DNA of 64,000 bases from NCBI GenBank assembly GCA_963930775.1, contig OZ005702.1:5022001-5086000 (forward strand), given 5' to 3'. The notes below the pieces were generated by a model that saw nothing but the letters and a program-made list of their open reading frames with translations, searched no databases and was not told the DNA's origin. The stretch is from Cliona cf. orientalis (lineage: Eukaryota; Porifera; Demospongiae; Clionaida; Clionaidae). Both the position numbers and the translations under genes were made by a program. Below, piece by piece: positions 1 through 12,500 of the stretch. The stretch's first letter is position 1, and each line of letters starts with the position of its first letter.

Positions 1-790
1 AAAGAGGTTTTTAACCTCTATGTAGGTTTACCCAAGCTGGCGATGGGATTAAGTAGAAGATAGACCACCTACTGAATTTTTATGTGCTTAATGAAATAGT
101 TTTGTTAGTTTGGCTTCATATCATTTACTACATTGTTGAACAGCAGTGTTGGCTGGCAATCCGCTACTCAGATCAAGTGATACTAGCAAATATGATGTGA
201 GATTATATTTTCTCCATAGCCAAATAATTTTCAAGATGATGAGCTAAGAAAGAGAGGAGAGATAAATTTTTTCATCTTCTCAGTAACGTTTAATCCAATG
301 TGGTTGCCACACATACATGTACAAGTAAGTGTGTATTTAGGGGGAGGGGGTGCTTCCCCCCTTGGAAGTGATCCAGGGCTTGAGGAATATTAGGGGAAAG
401 ACAATATTTTGTTGTATGAAAGGCCCAAGTTAGGTGCCTAGTCCAAAGCTCTACAAGTGATAGACTAATGCTTCTTTGTTGTGGGAACTTTTCCTACCTC
501 CTCTAATAACTATAATAGACGGAATGTCATAGCAAGCATTTGATATGCTCAAGAGGGGCCAATGTCTGCCTACTTCAAGGGAGAGGGAGGGCGAATAAAA
601 TCCAATGGGAGGGAGCAAATCCAACTGCTATGAGCGTGCTTGACTTTGCTCTAATTAAATAAATGCCAAACTGTTAGCCTATAAATGATCATGAATATCA
701 CTAAGCATCCTTTTTTGGACTCTCTACATGATCGTATGTGAATACAACTGTTCTCATGATTGATAGTGAAAAATGTGTGTTCATTGTTGG
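1..790. other. 5' flank without a recognised gene
   Basis: No exon could be supported here. The stretch is AT-rich with a short G/C-rich hairpin-like patch around 340-365. Upstream exons of the SCAMP gene should lie here or before the window, but I could not identify them. Confidence 0.4.
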
Positions 791-795
791 TTTAG

Positions 796-2790
796 GAGAT
801 AGCTCATCGAGAGGCTGCACTGAGCGAGAGAGAGGAACATCGAACAATTCGGCGTTGGAGAGCGTCCCAACAACTTCCCTCTGTTCCCCAACTTTTTCCC
901 CACCCCCTTTAGGCCATGCTTCTACATCAATATCAAGGTGGAGGTCCCTCCCTCTGAACAGTGGAAGGTCTACCTGCTACTGGCACTGCTAGTCTGTAAG
1001 TTGGCTACTGTTGTAGTATATTGACATGCTGACTTCCGATTATTTACATGCAATCTCTCTCTCCCTCCTCCCCCCTCTCTCTCACTCTCTCTCTCTCTTT
1101 CAGACACTTGGCTGCTTCTGATAATCAATGTTATTGTGTGTATCATTGGTGCTATCATTGATCAGAGGCAGCTTGTAACGATGGGTGTGTCTATTCTCTA
1201 CCTTGTGCTGTTTGCACCAGCCAGTCTGTTCTGCTGGTTCCTACCAACTTACTATGCCTACAAGTGAGTGGACCTGGGTGTTGTGTTATCATGGTTATCA
1301 TACATGTATCTCTCTCCCCCTCTCCCTCCCTCTCTCTCTCATTTCTCCCTCGATCTCTCTCTTTATCCACCCTCCCAGGAGGGACAGTTCTTTGGCGTTC
1401 ATGTGGATCTTCTTTATCCTGTTCTTTCAAGGTCTCAGCTTTATCCTCAATGCCATTGGAATACCTCAGCTAGGAGCAGCGTAAGCAATGTGATTAATAA
1501 GCACAAGAACTACCGTAAATCGCGAATATTTCTATGTTAAAATATTTTCGGACAGCATAGCTTGTGCGAAAATTAAACGCACGAAATACATGCGCAATAT
1601 TAACGACAATGCGGTACAGGGTCGTTTGTCCGAAAATTATTTAACGCAAAAAATTATCGCATGAAATATTTTAGACACGAAATATTCGCGGTATTACGGT
1701 ATAGTCCTTCTAATTATTCAACACCCTTTACCGAATGATTGAAAGTAGCCCCTAATTTTTGGCAAAGATCATCACATGTATGGGGAATAGAATGCACCTG
1801 CAGATGGAATATTGACTAAAATTCAGCAGAGTTCGAACAATATTATTTCATGCCCACAAGATTTAATATTGACAGCCATCATGATCACAATTAAACTCTA
1901 TTTCTCTCCAGTGGCTACTTCAATGGTGCCCAGTTCTTCCAAGATAGGCGGACTGAGCAGAAGACTGCTGCTGGTGGTATGTACATCATCATGGGGTTCC
2001 TCTGGCTCATCGGAATACCAGTCATCGTAGTGGCCATTATAATGGTGAGGATTACACAACATTAAAATTTAATTTTAGTGTGATAATATACGTGTATTGT
2101 TAGCCTAGGATGTGGGTTATGAGCCAAGTTTTCGTACAGTATTTTCTTGAATATTTCACAAAGGTAGCGAATACTGAGATTTTTCTAGCATATTATGAAG
2201 TATAATAATTATTATACCGTATCCTACAAGCACTACTAAGATACTGAAAACTGCCTTAATAGTACAATGCTTACTTTTTGTTTTTGCAAGGAGTAGGGTT
2301 TGTATAATTTTGCTACTCTTACGCTAAATTTTACTCCACCTTATCTCTCTATTTATCCACCCCCCTTTTTTCTTCAAATAATTTGCTTTAGATCCATCAG
2401 TACTGCCATTCATCTGGCCACACCCTACTCTACCAAATCACTCAAATTTTCAATAATGTGAATTTTCTATTGCTCATGAAATGCACTTTAAACATGTTTT
2501 CAAGATTAGGGGGGCTAACTCAACATTTGTGGGTTAGGCCACTCTGGTTCTGAGCCCTTCATTATTATACTCTTATGCTAAACTTTGCTCCACCTTATCT
2601 CTCTATTTACTCCCCCCTTTATCTTCCAAATAATTTATTTTAGATCCATCGGTACTACCATTCATTTGGCCACACCATCAACAGTGCCATGGAGGAAGGG
2701 GTGAGTGGAGCAGCCAAGAACAAGTATGTGTGTGGAGCGGTCAAGTCTAGCGTCAAGGCTGGGGTATCAGCAGCTTATGACAGCAAGTAA
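796..2790 (+). CDS. SCAMP family membrane-trafficking protein, 3' part
   Basis: Secretory carrier-associated membrane protein, a four-pass protein of recycling vesicles, endosomes and Golgi. Exons read as 796-995, 1104-1263, 1379-1480, 1912-2044 and 2644-2790; the last four junctions have GT-AG borders and agree in phase. The order is a charged helical segment (REAALSEREEHR), a PCFY motif followed by VEVPP, two membrane helices joined by FAPASLFCWFLPTYYAYKRD (the family's conserved CWYRP-like loop), helices MWIFFILFFQGLSF and MYIIMGFLWLIG, and an amphipathic tail ending AAYDSK-stop. The N-terminal NPF-repeat region is missing and presumably lies upstream. One oddity: the first exon reads continuously into PCFY only if one base is removed near 907-912 (CCCCCTTTAGG). 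This is either a one-base error or mutation, or 911-912 is a true 3' splice site preceded by a pyrimidine tract. Family assignment is strong; the paralogue is not resolved. Confidence 0.85.
1042..1378 (+). repeat. CT-rich tracts at SCAMP 3' splice sites
   Basis: Long CT repeats (about 1050-1100 and 1313-1376) end directly at the acceptor AGs of two SCAMP exons, so they serve as polypyrimidine tracts. Confidence 0.6.
1511..1702. mobile_element. TACCGTA-type MITE in a SCAMP intron
   Basis: Terminal inverted repeats TACCGTAAATCGCGAATATT at 1511 and its near-complement ending TATTACGGTA at 1701. The element is about 190 bp, AT-rich and has no ORF. Subterminal GAAATATT/CGAAAATT motifs repeat internally. 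It belongs to a group of TA-flanked elements in this window that begin TACCGTA. Confidence 0.7.
2340..2450 (+). pseudogene. Decayed duplicate of the last SCAMP exon start
   Basis: About 60 bp of intron end (CTTATCTCTCTATTTA, then a CT tract and CAAATAATTT) plus the first ~38 bases of the last exon appear twice, at 2340-2430 and 2594-2682. The upstream copy keeps an acceptor AG at 2390-2391 and reads IHQYCHSSGHT. The true exon reads IHRYYHSFGHT. The upstream copy loses similarity after about 12 codons and has no usable exon end, so it is a relic of a local tandem duplication. Confidence 0.7.
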
Positions 2791-3218
2791 CTCTCCTATT
2801 GTTGGTCTAGTGTGCTTAGCTACTCTATTTCTGGTGTTTTATTTTGAAGCTGTCATACCGTGATAAGTAAAGAGATGTTCCTTTAGAGTGACTAATTTTT
2901 GATTCCACCTTGTTATTTGTACTGATGCATGCATGCGCATGTCTGGTGTTGGAAGAAAAATACATGTATTATCTTGTATGTTCATTTTTGCATCAACTAT
3001 TGCCATGCTTTTGAAAAATTGGCATAACATGCAGACATGGAAAATTTCTTCCCTGACTCTAAGTGCTCCCCAATGTATACCCCTAATGCAACATGCAAGA
3101 GCTCGGGATTCGGATGACAGATATTTCAGAATGGATCATGGAAATGGAAAAAAATCCCTGGAATTGTGCATGTTATCCAATCACGTGATTAAACGCGCAC
3201 GCTGAGCGAGCCGATCTC
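2791..3218. other. SCAMP / NLR-A intergenic region
   Basis: Holds the SCAMP 3' untranslated region and the presumed NLR-A promoter. SCAMP stop and NLR-A start codon are 515 bp apart on the same strand. No TATA box or polyadenylation signal could be assigned with confidence. Confidence 0.4.
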
Positions 3219-3305
3219 TTGTCTTGGTACTGGTGGTCTCTTAACAGAGTGAAAAGAACTTTCCTGTTTGAAGATCATCGCTCGCTACCAGGTCCACCGC
3301 TAAAG

Positions 3306-3621
3306 ATGGCATCTATAAATCAATCGCCTGAAGTCAAATCGATCTTAAAACAAATTCCCGATCTCACAACAGCGTTGTCGAATGATCCACTGGGCGTGGC
3401 AGGGAGACTGCTCAGCAAAGAACTGATTTGTAGAGAAGTGTACTCGAAAATGTTGATAGATTCCTACACTCCAGCAAAGAAAGCAGCCATTCTGGTCGAA
3501 GCGGTGGGAAATACGGTCGAAATAGCTCCAGTCAAGTTTCAGTGCTTTCTCGAGATCCTTTCGAATTCAGAGGTGGTCTGTGCTAGAGAGGTGGTGGAGA
3601 GACTGCGCTCTACCTACCAAA
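3306..3621 (+). CDS. NLR-A exon 1: CARD domain
   Basis: Encodes about 105 residues, MASINQSPEVKSILKQ to LRSTYQ, with the amphipathic six-helix pattern of a CARD (L..I..L...L..DP......LLSKELI, then Y....DSYTPAKKAAILVEAV and FQCFLEIL). CARDs assemble homotypic signalling platforms. The start at 3306 has A at -3 and G at +4. The frame is open further upstream in both A and B (FLFEDH.SLPGPPLK), so a longer protein is possible. The donor GTGAGT follows at 3622, and one base is left to join the giant exon. An alternative reading is another death-fold class such as DEATH or DED. Confidence 0.75.
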
Positions 3622-6600
3622 GTGAGTCACTGAGTCACTGGTACATGTTAGAGCAAATGGGTAGATAATATCAGAGGGGGAGGGGCTGGTACTTTAATAG
3701 GAGCATGAATTTGGTACGCTGCAACAGTGCTCAGACCCCCTCCTCCCTCCCCCTATTCTTAACGCCACACTTGGAAAAACTAGATTACCCAAATAATATC
3801 GTAAACTATTATTATCACTGCACACGCATGTGCAGCAAGGAGTGTTGTCTGCATGAAACAGGGACGGCGGAAGCACTTTTCAGTTGGTCAGGCCAGATAA
3901 TTGCGCGCAAAGCACGCTGCGAAGTTTTTACCCTTTTAATTATATTCATGACCATGACGTCATCAATATAGTACAGCTGAGATGCGCCCACTTGCCTCAT
4001 AGCTATATAGCGCTTGCATTCGACAGTGCACAGGCACCCACATGCGCGAAATCATCCAACGTGGCTACGCCCCTCATTTTCACATTTTCAACTGTGGGCT
4101 GGCTCTATGAACAAATTATCCTGCCAAAAAGTGGTCTGGCCAAAACCAGACCAGCTGGACCGGCAGCGCCGCCCCTCAGTGTGAAAATCACACATTTCGA
4201 GATTCAGAGCAACTAGTATAATGTTGTGTGACCTTCCATGACAAAACCAACCATAATATTGCACTAACAACCGATTTTTAGTTAAGGACACAATAATATT
4301 ACCAAGTACAACCTTTGAACTATTGCTCCTGCAAATTTGAAGTCTCTAGCCCGTGTACTTATGGAGATATAAACAAAAATGTACCCGGATCGCCCCGAAT
4401 AAATATGTGCAGCAAGCACAATGAAATATTACAACGTACATAGCTGTATACTCGCCGTTTATGCAAAATACGTGGCCACGCCCACTAAGTCAAAGAGCCA
4501 GATGGCTGCCAAAATGTTGGAAAGAAAGCAACAGCCGGCGTTTCGATGGAAAAGATAAGCATATCTATATAGATGGTTAGTACACAAACCGAAGAAAGAA
4601 GTGACTGGAGAGTTTTTCTGTGCAGCTGCCGTGCTTGCCTACCTGCAACTATGACGTACAACGGCTCCGTATCATGGACGGTCAATGTTAGCTACACGGC
4701 TGACTTCTTTGAGCCATAACTCAGTAAGTATAGCGTTCTAGAAGCTATGAAGCAGATTTTTGTGTAGAGCAATGATTTCTCTATCGATCTATGCCAAAAA
4801 GTGAAAAATGATAATTATCACCTTGGGCAACTAAATAAGGCCTGAATCTCAGATATATCCAGCACAATGCGATTGGTTTTGTCGTGGAGGGTCACATGTA
4901 AGCATGACAAATCTATTGCAAGAATCGTCGAAAAATTTGCAACAGTATGCTTCGAATCGTTTGGTAAAGCCCACTGCATGAGTGTCGTAAACACTGTGTT
5001 GGCCACACCTATTAATCACACTCTCTGCTCATGCACACAACCCAGAGGAGGTTCACGACACATGTATGTTACAATATTGTGCACATGACTAAAATTAGCA
5101 TTCCTGCATAATTTTTTTAATTAGTGACTTATTCCTGGACTTATTTCGATTACAGATTTAATCAACTAGAGCTCTATAGAGCACATACCCCGCGTGCATG
5201 TTGCGCAATCTATAGATCTGTTGGTTGTATAATTATAGCCTTCTGGTGATATCAGCCCAAAAAACCACTGACTCTCTCTGCACCAGATCTATATAACGTA
5301 AGTCATCAATAGTCGACCACCTTTTATTGTCAACCGATATCTACTACACGGTGGTCTCGGGTGTGGTCGCGTTTTGCCATGCACTATGAACGTATGGCGA
5401 TGGTATTGATTTTGTGCATCCTGCGTATATAAAAGTTTCAGTCGATATAAAGACTTGATATTTATGATAATACTCAGTAATAATCATGATGAAAGTATTA
5501 TTTTTAGTATCTACTACTTGCATGCATGCACATTAATTTTATTATAAAAATCGGCGATCGGTCGACATTAGCGCTGCTACAAATTACTGGGCAGTCGACA
5601 ACTGGTGGAAACGGTCGCCAATTCATAAAAACACATACTTGCTCATAGTGACCTGCAGAAACGAGAGTAATACTAGCATAATAGGCTCAGATTGACCAAA
5701 TTGTGGGTGTGGTTAGCAAAATTGGGGTGTGGTTTGATCTTGACCACATGGCACATGGTCTAAAAAAGCTTAAGACCTCCCTGAATGGTCGAATGCATGC
5801 AAGAAAGCACTTCTGTTTCGACCATCATCAGCTGCATCAAAGAAAGTATTCTCTATTAATTTTTGTCAAATTCATTCAAAAATCACCAAGAACAGTCCCT
5901 AAGAGACTATATACACAATTCACCATGTGACACTGTATAATTTTTTACTGAATAATTATGGATTTTGATCATTTTACAAGCATAATACGAGCATAATGCG
6001 AGCATAATAGGGGCTGTTTTACAGGCATGGTGGAATAATAGGCAAAACTCTAAGCATAAAAGAATAGAATAATAGGCAATGTTTTTAGCATAATTGGTCA
6101 AAGCCTAGTCCCAAACGTCTTAGGCGGTCGAGAGTTGATGACTTACGCTATATATATATATATATATAAAATTATCTTACATTCTGATTCAATGGGGCTT
6201 TGCATTCCAGTCTGTGGATAGCCAGCAGCCAAACATGTGCCACTAGCATTATTGACGACCATTACCAGCTCATAATATTTGTTATGCGCATGAGCAGAAG
6301 TTCAAGCCTGCATGTATAATGCATTGAGTGGGCACTGTCGATAGGCGTGGTTACGAAGGCTAACAAAAAGGCACTATATACATGTTTGTATATTTGTGAC
6401 GCTCGTGGACTATGTCCCTCGATTCAAAGCATGCTGAAGCCCCTTTTTCGCCAAATGCAACTGATTCATTGTACTTACTAGTAGCTCAGGTGCCTAGACC
6501 TCGAGATATGGCGATTTTTGTGCTAACGATAACAACAACAACGACACCACCGATTACTTTACCCCTTGCGCATGCGGCGGGGTATAGATGACTTTCTTAG

Positions 6601-9533
6601 CCTAATTTCAAATCCAGAGGGGGAGAACACACAAACGAAGGCTTAATCAACCTGAAATACTGAATTTAATTGATTATAACCAACAGCAAAGCCTCGGTAC
6701 TCGCTTATTTGTTAGAGGTTGAACAGGGTTGAAAGGCTCGTTTATTTAGGCTCACTGAGTTCTTTCCCAACGACATTCTTTGCGAGGCACAGGATTGATA
6801 CCTGGCATATGTTTCTGTATTTTATGTTACACATTATTATGATGACACATGTCCAACCTCCTCTGCATGCAACCTAGCGTATGTAGGTAAAGGCCGTGAA
6901 TAAGTGTACCTCTCATCTTTGTGCCACTAGATGCACTGCAGGATGCAGATGCAGCATATGCCATGGGGTATGTGCTCTAGAGAGCTCTAGTCATGGCCTC
7001 AATCCCTAATGATCATTATGACATAAACTCAGGTACTAAATTCAGGTGAGAGATGCCCCTTAGCACATAATTATGCCTGTTAATTTTGGTGAATTAAAAA
7101 GAGTACGTAATTAAAAATTACAAGCATCCTGCAGCTTAGTATAATATATAACTTGCATGATAATAATAAGAAAGGTAGGATGGATTTCACATTACAGGTA
7201 CTTTTGGATTTATTGATGATTCCAGATATTATTATGACCCAGGTTGGCCTCCTTCCTGCAGCCTTAATTGTCATCATAATTATAATATTATTATAGTAAT
7301 ACTATAGTATACAATGTCATGCATTCACATGCATGTATGTGTAGCATGTGGTGGGTATCACTATTACTTATCTCCGTTTGAGATCAATCTTCCAGATTAG
7401 TCACCACATATGTCAATATCAGACAGCAACTACATATTGTACAAGATAAAGAATGGAATCCCTCCTTCAATTTTTGCCTATTATAGCCCCGGGATCCTAT
7501 TTTGCTGTATTGTGTTTTTTTATTAATAATTATATTGTACAAGGAGTGACTCACTCACTCGTTTATCTCTGTGCCGCATGTTATTATGCATGTGCGATTG
7601 ATGACCTTTACCCACATCTGTTGTAGCGTCCCATGTCCAGCGATGCTGATAAAGACAATTTTTTTAGCTCGGGTTGAATGGCTTCCGGTCACCTCCTGCT
7701 TGTACACACGCACTCATAGACAACTATAATCTTAGTATAATGATGAAGATTACGTATACATGGATACTTAGACCTCGAGAGTTGCCCAGTGCTGTGTTAC
7801 TTAGGGTGGGGGCATAAATTATAGTGAGGCATACATAATAGCCTGCTGACCGGTCATCCTTTTTGTTAGCTTGCTTGCCTACATGCAGCATTTCATGCAA
7901 GAGCTTTGTCAGGGTGGGGACATGTAGGCAGTGTATGTGTGCGTGTGCATGTGTGTGTGTGTATGTGTGTGAGGGGAAGTGGTATAGAGCGTAGGAGTCA
8001 GTATACACTGGATCGGCATTACTCTATAGCTAGTTTTTCTGTTTTTTTACCATGCTAGCATGCGCAGCTATGTTACCTTGCCAGTTTATATCTCAGATGA
8101 GGTGTAGAGAACCATAAGACCAGTCTGTAGGTCTTTGAAGTAGAGCCTAGAACCGTTCCTACTTCGAGTTACACCCCGAGGCGCAAACTATGGCCGATAA
8201 TCGAGGTTTTATGCTATACCTGAATTGCCAACATTCCCTACACTAATAATTAAATTCTACATAACGCAAACCCAAACCCAAACCCATGGCATTGCCACTG
8301 GATTCTTTATGGCATTTTCAAGAATCTGATTTATCCTTTCGGCTATATTTGCTGGCTACCTCTGCCTTCTTCGCTTCTTGACAATGCAAGCTCTCGATGA
8401 ATAAAGACTCAAAGTGGACAGCAAGTGGCTCATTGCCGAAATCTTTTGAAAAAATACAATTGCATGATGTTTAAGCGCATGACATTCTCATCATGATCAG
8501 CTCATCTATTCCGAATGACATGCATTTGGCCCTAGTTTATTGTGTTGATTTTCTTTCATATTTGGCTGTAAATGCTATTGAAACATGACATCACGGGTAT
8601 GATTGACAATCTGTATGGTTGTGATGGGCAAGTATATGCTACATATATTTTATTATTAGATTAGCTGGAAGTGGAATTTAAGTTCCTAGTGTTTGCATAA
8701 ATGAAAATCTATACTTACCTGTACACAGTGACATAAAAATAATGTACCTTTGAATAGCAGACACAGTACAGCGATCTTTCAAAACTCCTGTTCGCTGGCC
8801 TGTATTATCGACAACCACCTGGTATTATCGGCTGTACATACACCTGCACTACAATTATTATCAGCCAAATTGAGCCTTTTTGTCTGTCGACTCTTACCTA
8901 GGCCTGTTCAAAATTGCCACTCCTGGTCAACAGTACTGTAACCAGCAGGTGTGATTACCCTTTACCAATAATTACAACCAACTCATTCTTATGCAGAGAT
9001 ACTGAGATACAGTGAAAACGAGCTATGAATAATCATTACTGCATTGTATACAATACATTTTATGATTGATAATGACATGATATAAATGCTAATATTAACT
9101 TCCGCGATGCTTTCTGGGGTTCATATGAAAACTGTCTCCTTTCTTCTGATCAGGATAAAAGTATAAGTAAAGTGTCTAATATCAGATTAGGCGATGTAGT
9201 AGCTTCCAGCCCTTACGATCCACCACCGTTCAGTACGCCATGTCACGCCTATTCAAATTGGTTCAACACCATTCTCTACCCTTCTCTCCCTTGTATTTAC
9301 GTTGTAGAAGTAAGTTAAGGCTACCTGGTATCTTCAAATGAGTCTAAAACCTTTGATCCAGTCTTCGAGCATAAACGAAGCTCCGCATCACCTTTGTAAA
9401 TTTTTCTGTATAAACGCGTAAAATTTAATGTCTGTAAAACAGTGGTCGATAATTGATGTGCGCTCGGCCGATAACACAAGTTGGCCGATAATCGAGGTTT
9501 AACGCTATCGCATGCATTTCCTTTTGATTTTAG
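3622..9533 (+). other. NLR-A intron 1 (about 5.9 kb)
   Basis: Starts GTGAGT and ends TTTTAG. No supported exon inside. Blocks are homologous to NLR-C intron 1 (for example 3700-3800 with 58820-58910, 4880-5000 with 59005-59110, 6590-7450 with 59255-62130), and 7880-8600 matches NLR-B intron 49850-50430. A holds about 660 bp (roughly 4217-4885) that C lacks. Several MITEs present in C are absent here, so this intron gives pre-insertion sites. A short (TA)n lies at 6150-6170 and a TG-rich repeat at 7925-7970. Confidence 0.6.
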
Positions 9534-12500
9534 ATCAACTGGACCAAGTTGGTGACAGAGGCAGCTATGAACCAGCAGACATAGCCAGCAAAATCGAAGC
9601 ATTAGAAAATTGGTTTGATAATCTCCAAACTAGAATTATAAATGAATTATCTACTAAGCCTGGTATAACTTTAAAAGAAGTATTGAGCAAACTGACAGGT
9701 CTACCACTGTCACTAAGGAAAGAGTATGAAACATCCATAGCAAAACGCATTCATGGAATGCGAACCGAGACACAGATAAATGATCTATTTATTTTTCACC
9801 TCAACCCTCTTAGCTCATTTATAGACTATGGATTAATTGATTATTTTATTAAACAGTTTGGTAGTGATGGGTTAAAGAAAGATATGGTATCATATTGCAA
9901 TGAAATGGTAGTGTTTATGAAAGCAACTACCATTAAACAGTTAATAGAAGCTGATCATTTTCCTGGCGAAACTGAAATTCCACCAAAATTTTCTCTGATA
10001 GAGGCTAAAATCGGTGAAGATGCTAGCAAGTGTACTTTAGAACAGCTAAATAAAATTAGAAAGAAATACTGCAGTGAAGTAAAGCTATCAGACATCGTCT
10101 TTCATCTGGTGGCAGTTATAGAATCAAACTCCTTCATTGTTAGATGGCTAGTACCATCAGCTCTTGTTGATGATATGGTTATATCTACCCGAAATTTTGA
10201 CCAAAGCTTCTACCATGAGTTCAAAATCACCTCCCTTATCCTGGATGGAATCTGGTTGTTCTTGAGTGAGGCTGAGATTGATGTGATGTCGTTTAAGATG
10301 CAAGTAGGGGATACAGAATTTAGTGATCAATTCCATATCATACACAAGCAAGTATTGTGTGAGATAGATGGAATAGGAAGATCAACAGCTACTGATAAGT
10401 TGTCATCATATTTGATTGACCAGCAACCAACCCTTCAACGAGATGTAAGTGTCAAGATCAGCAAGGCAATTTTGAGCTCCAACTTCCCTATATCTTTGAT
10501 CGACTTCAGAATGCTTAACATTGTAATAGAACTGTTTGGTAGTGATTGCTTGAAGAGGGTAATGGAATCATATTCCCGCTTTATGTCAACCTTTATAAAA
10601 CATTTAACATTAGAGCAGCTTATATATATGCCTCCCATCCAGTCAAGAGTTCCTGAAGGTTTCCTTACAGCTGAGTGTAAAATCAAAGGTGAGCCCTTTG
10701 AATATGGATTAGAAAAGCTTTTCGAATTTCAGACTAAATTCTGCTCCATGGTTAATATCGACACAGTATGTTTTGTTATGGGTGAAGTATGCAAGAAAAT
10801 GAGTGGTTCATTCACTGTTAGCTGGCGTACACCATCAGCTGCTGCAGTTTCTTTCATGAAATTTACCAAAAATATTTTTTAAACCTTCTATCAAGAGTAC
10901 CAAATCACCTCCCTTACCCTGGGTGGAATGTGGATACAGCTAAATGATGCTGAGGTTGATGCAATGTGGTCACGGCTGCATGTGAGTGACACTAACTTTC
11001 AAGTTCAGTTCCATGCTATGTATAAGCAAATTGTGTATGAACTAGAAATTGTACAGTTAGCAGGGCACCAATTATCATCACACATTAAGAGATCACTGAA
11101 GTGTCACCTAAGTACAAGTAACTGGTTAAGTAATGAACTTTTGAATCATAAGCTTCCTGTATCTGTTGTAGACTTCAGAGTCCTTGCTGCTGCAATTGAA
11201 GGGTTTGGTAGTAATTGTTTAAAAAATGTGATGAGTTCATACAGCAAGTACATATCAACCTTTTTGAGGAAATCCACTGCACAGCAGTTAATAAGCTTGT
11301 CAGCCATTCAACTTAAGCCTTCTGGATATTCCACAGTCAAGTGTAGATTCAAGAGAAAGCCTTCACAGTACAAATTAGAAGATGTTTTCAGTTTTCGAAC
11401 CAGTTTCTGTACGATTGCTGACTTCAATGAATTCCGTTTTGTTATGGATGAAGTTACCACAGAAATGAGTGGCTCATTCACTGTTAGCTGGCTTATACCA
11501 CCAGCCTTTATTTCTGATATAATGAAATCAATCAGGAATGTTGACCAGTTTGAAAGCTTCTATCAACGGTACAGAATCACCTCCCTTACCTTGGATGGAA
11601 GGTGGCTATATATGAGAGAGACTGAGATTGATGCAATGTGGTCACGGCTGCATGTGAACAACACAATGTTTAAAGACCAATTCCACACCATGTACAAGCA
11701 AATTGTGTATGAACTTGAAATGGCACAGATAACAGGGCACCAGTTATCATTATTTTTGAATAAATCACTGAAGTGTCACCAGAGTACAAGTGACTCGTTA
11801 AGTCATGAACTTTTGAATCATAAGCTTCCTGTATCTGTTGTAGACTTTAGAGTCCTTGCTGCTGCAATTGAAGGATTTGGTAGTCATTATTTAAAAAGTG
11901 TAATGAGTTCATACAGCAACTATATTATATCAACCTTTTTGAAGAAATCCACTGCACAGCAGTTAATAAGCTTGTCAGCCATTCAAAAGCCTTCTGAATA
12001 TTCCGTAGTCAAGTGTAGATTCAAGCAAAAACCTTCACAGTACAAACTAGATAAACTCTTTAGTTTACGAACCAGATTCTGTGCGATTGCTAACATCAGT
12101 GAACTACGTTTTGTTATGGATGAAGTTAACCCAGAAATGAGTGGCTCATTCACTGTTAGCTGGCTTGTACCACCAGCCTTTATTTCTGGCATAATGAAAT
12201 CTAGCAAAAATTTTGACTATCATAGATTTAATATCACCTCCCTTACCCTGAATGGAATGTGGTTGTATGTGAGCGAGGCTGAGATTGATGCAATGTGGTC
12301 ACAGGTGCATGTGAGCCACACAAAGTTTAAAGATCAGTTTCACACCATGTGCAAGCAAATATTGCATGAAATGAAAGTGCAAAATGTGTCAGAGGAACGT
12401 TTATCATTGTACTTGCAGTCACTAAATTATCAAGAGGAAATAAGCAATCAGTTAAGTCTGGCACTTTTGAGAGAAGAATTCCCTGTATCTTTTGTAGACT

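Noticed and set aside
10880-10882. Programmed readthrough or recoding at the NLR-A stop
   Set aside because: No conserved context around the stop, and the paralogue has a sense codon there. Mutation or error is simpler.
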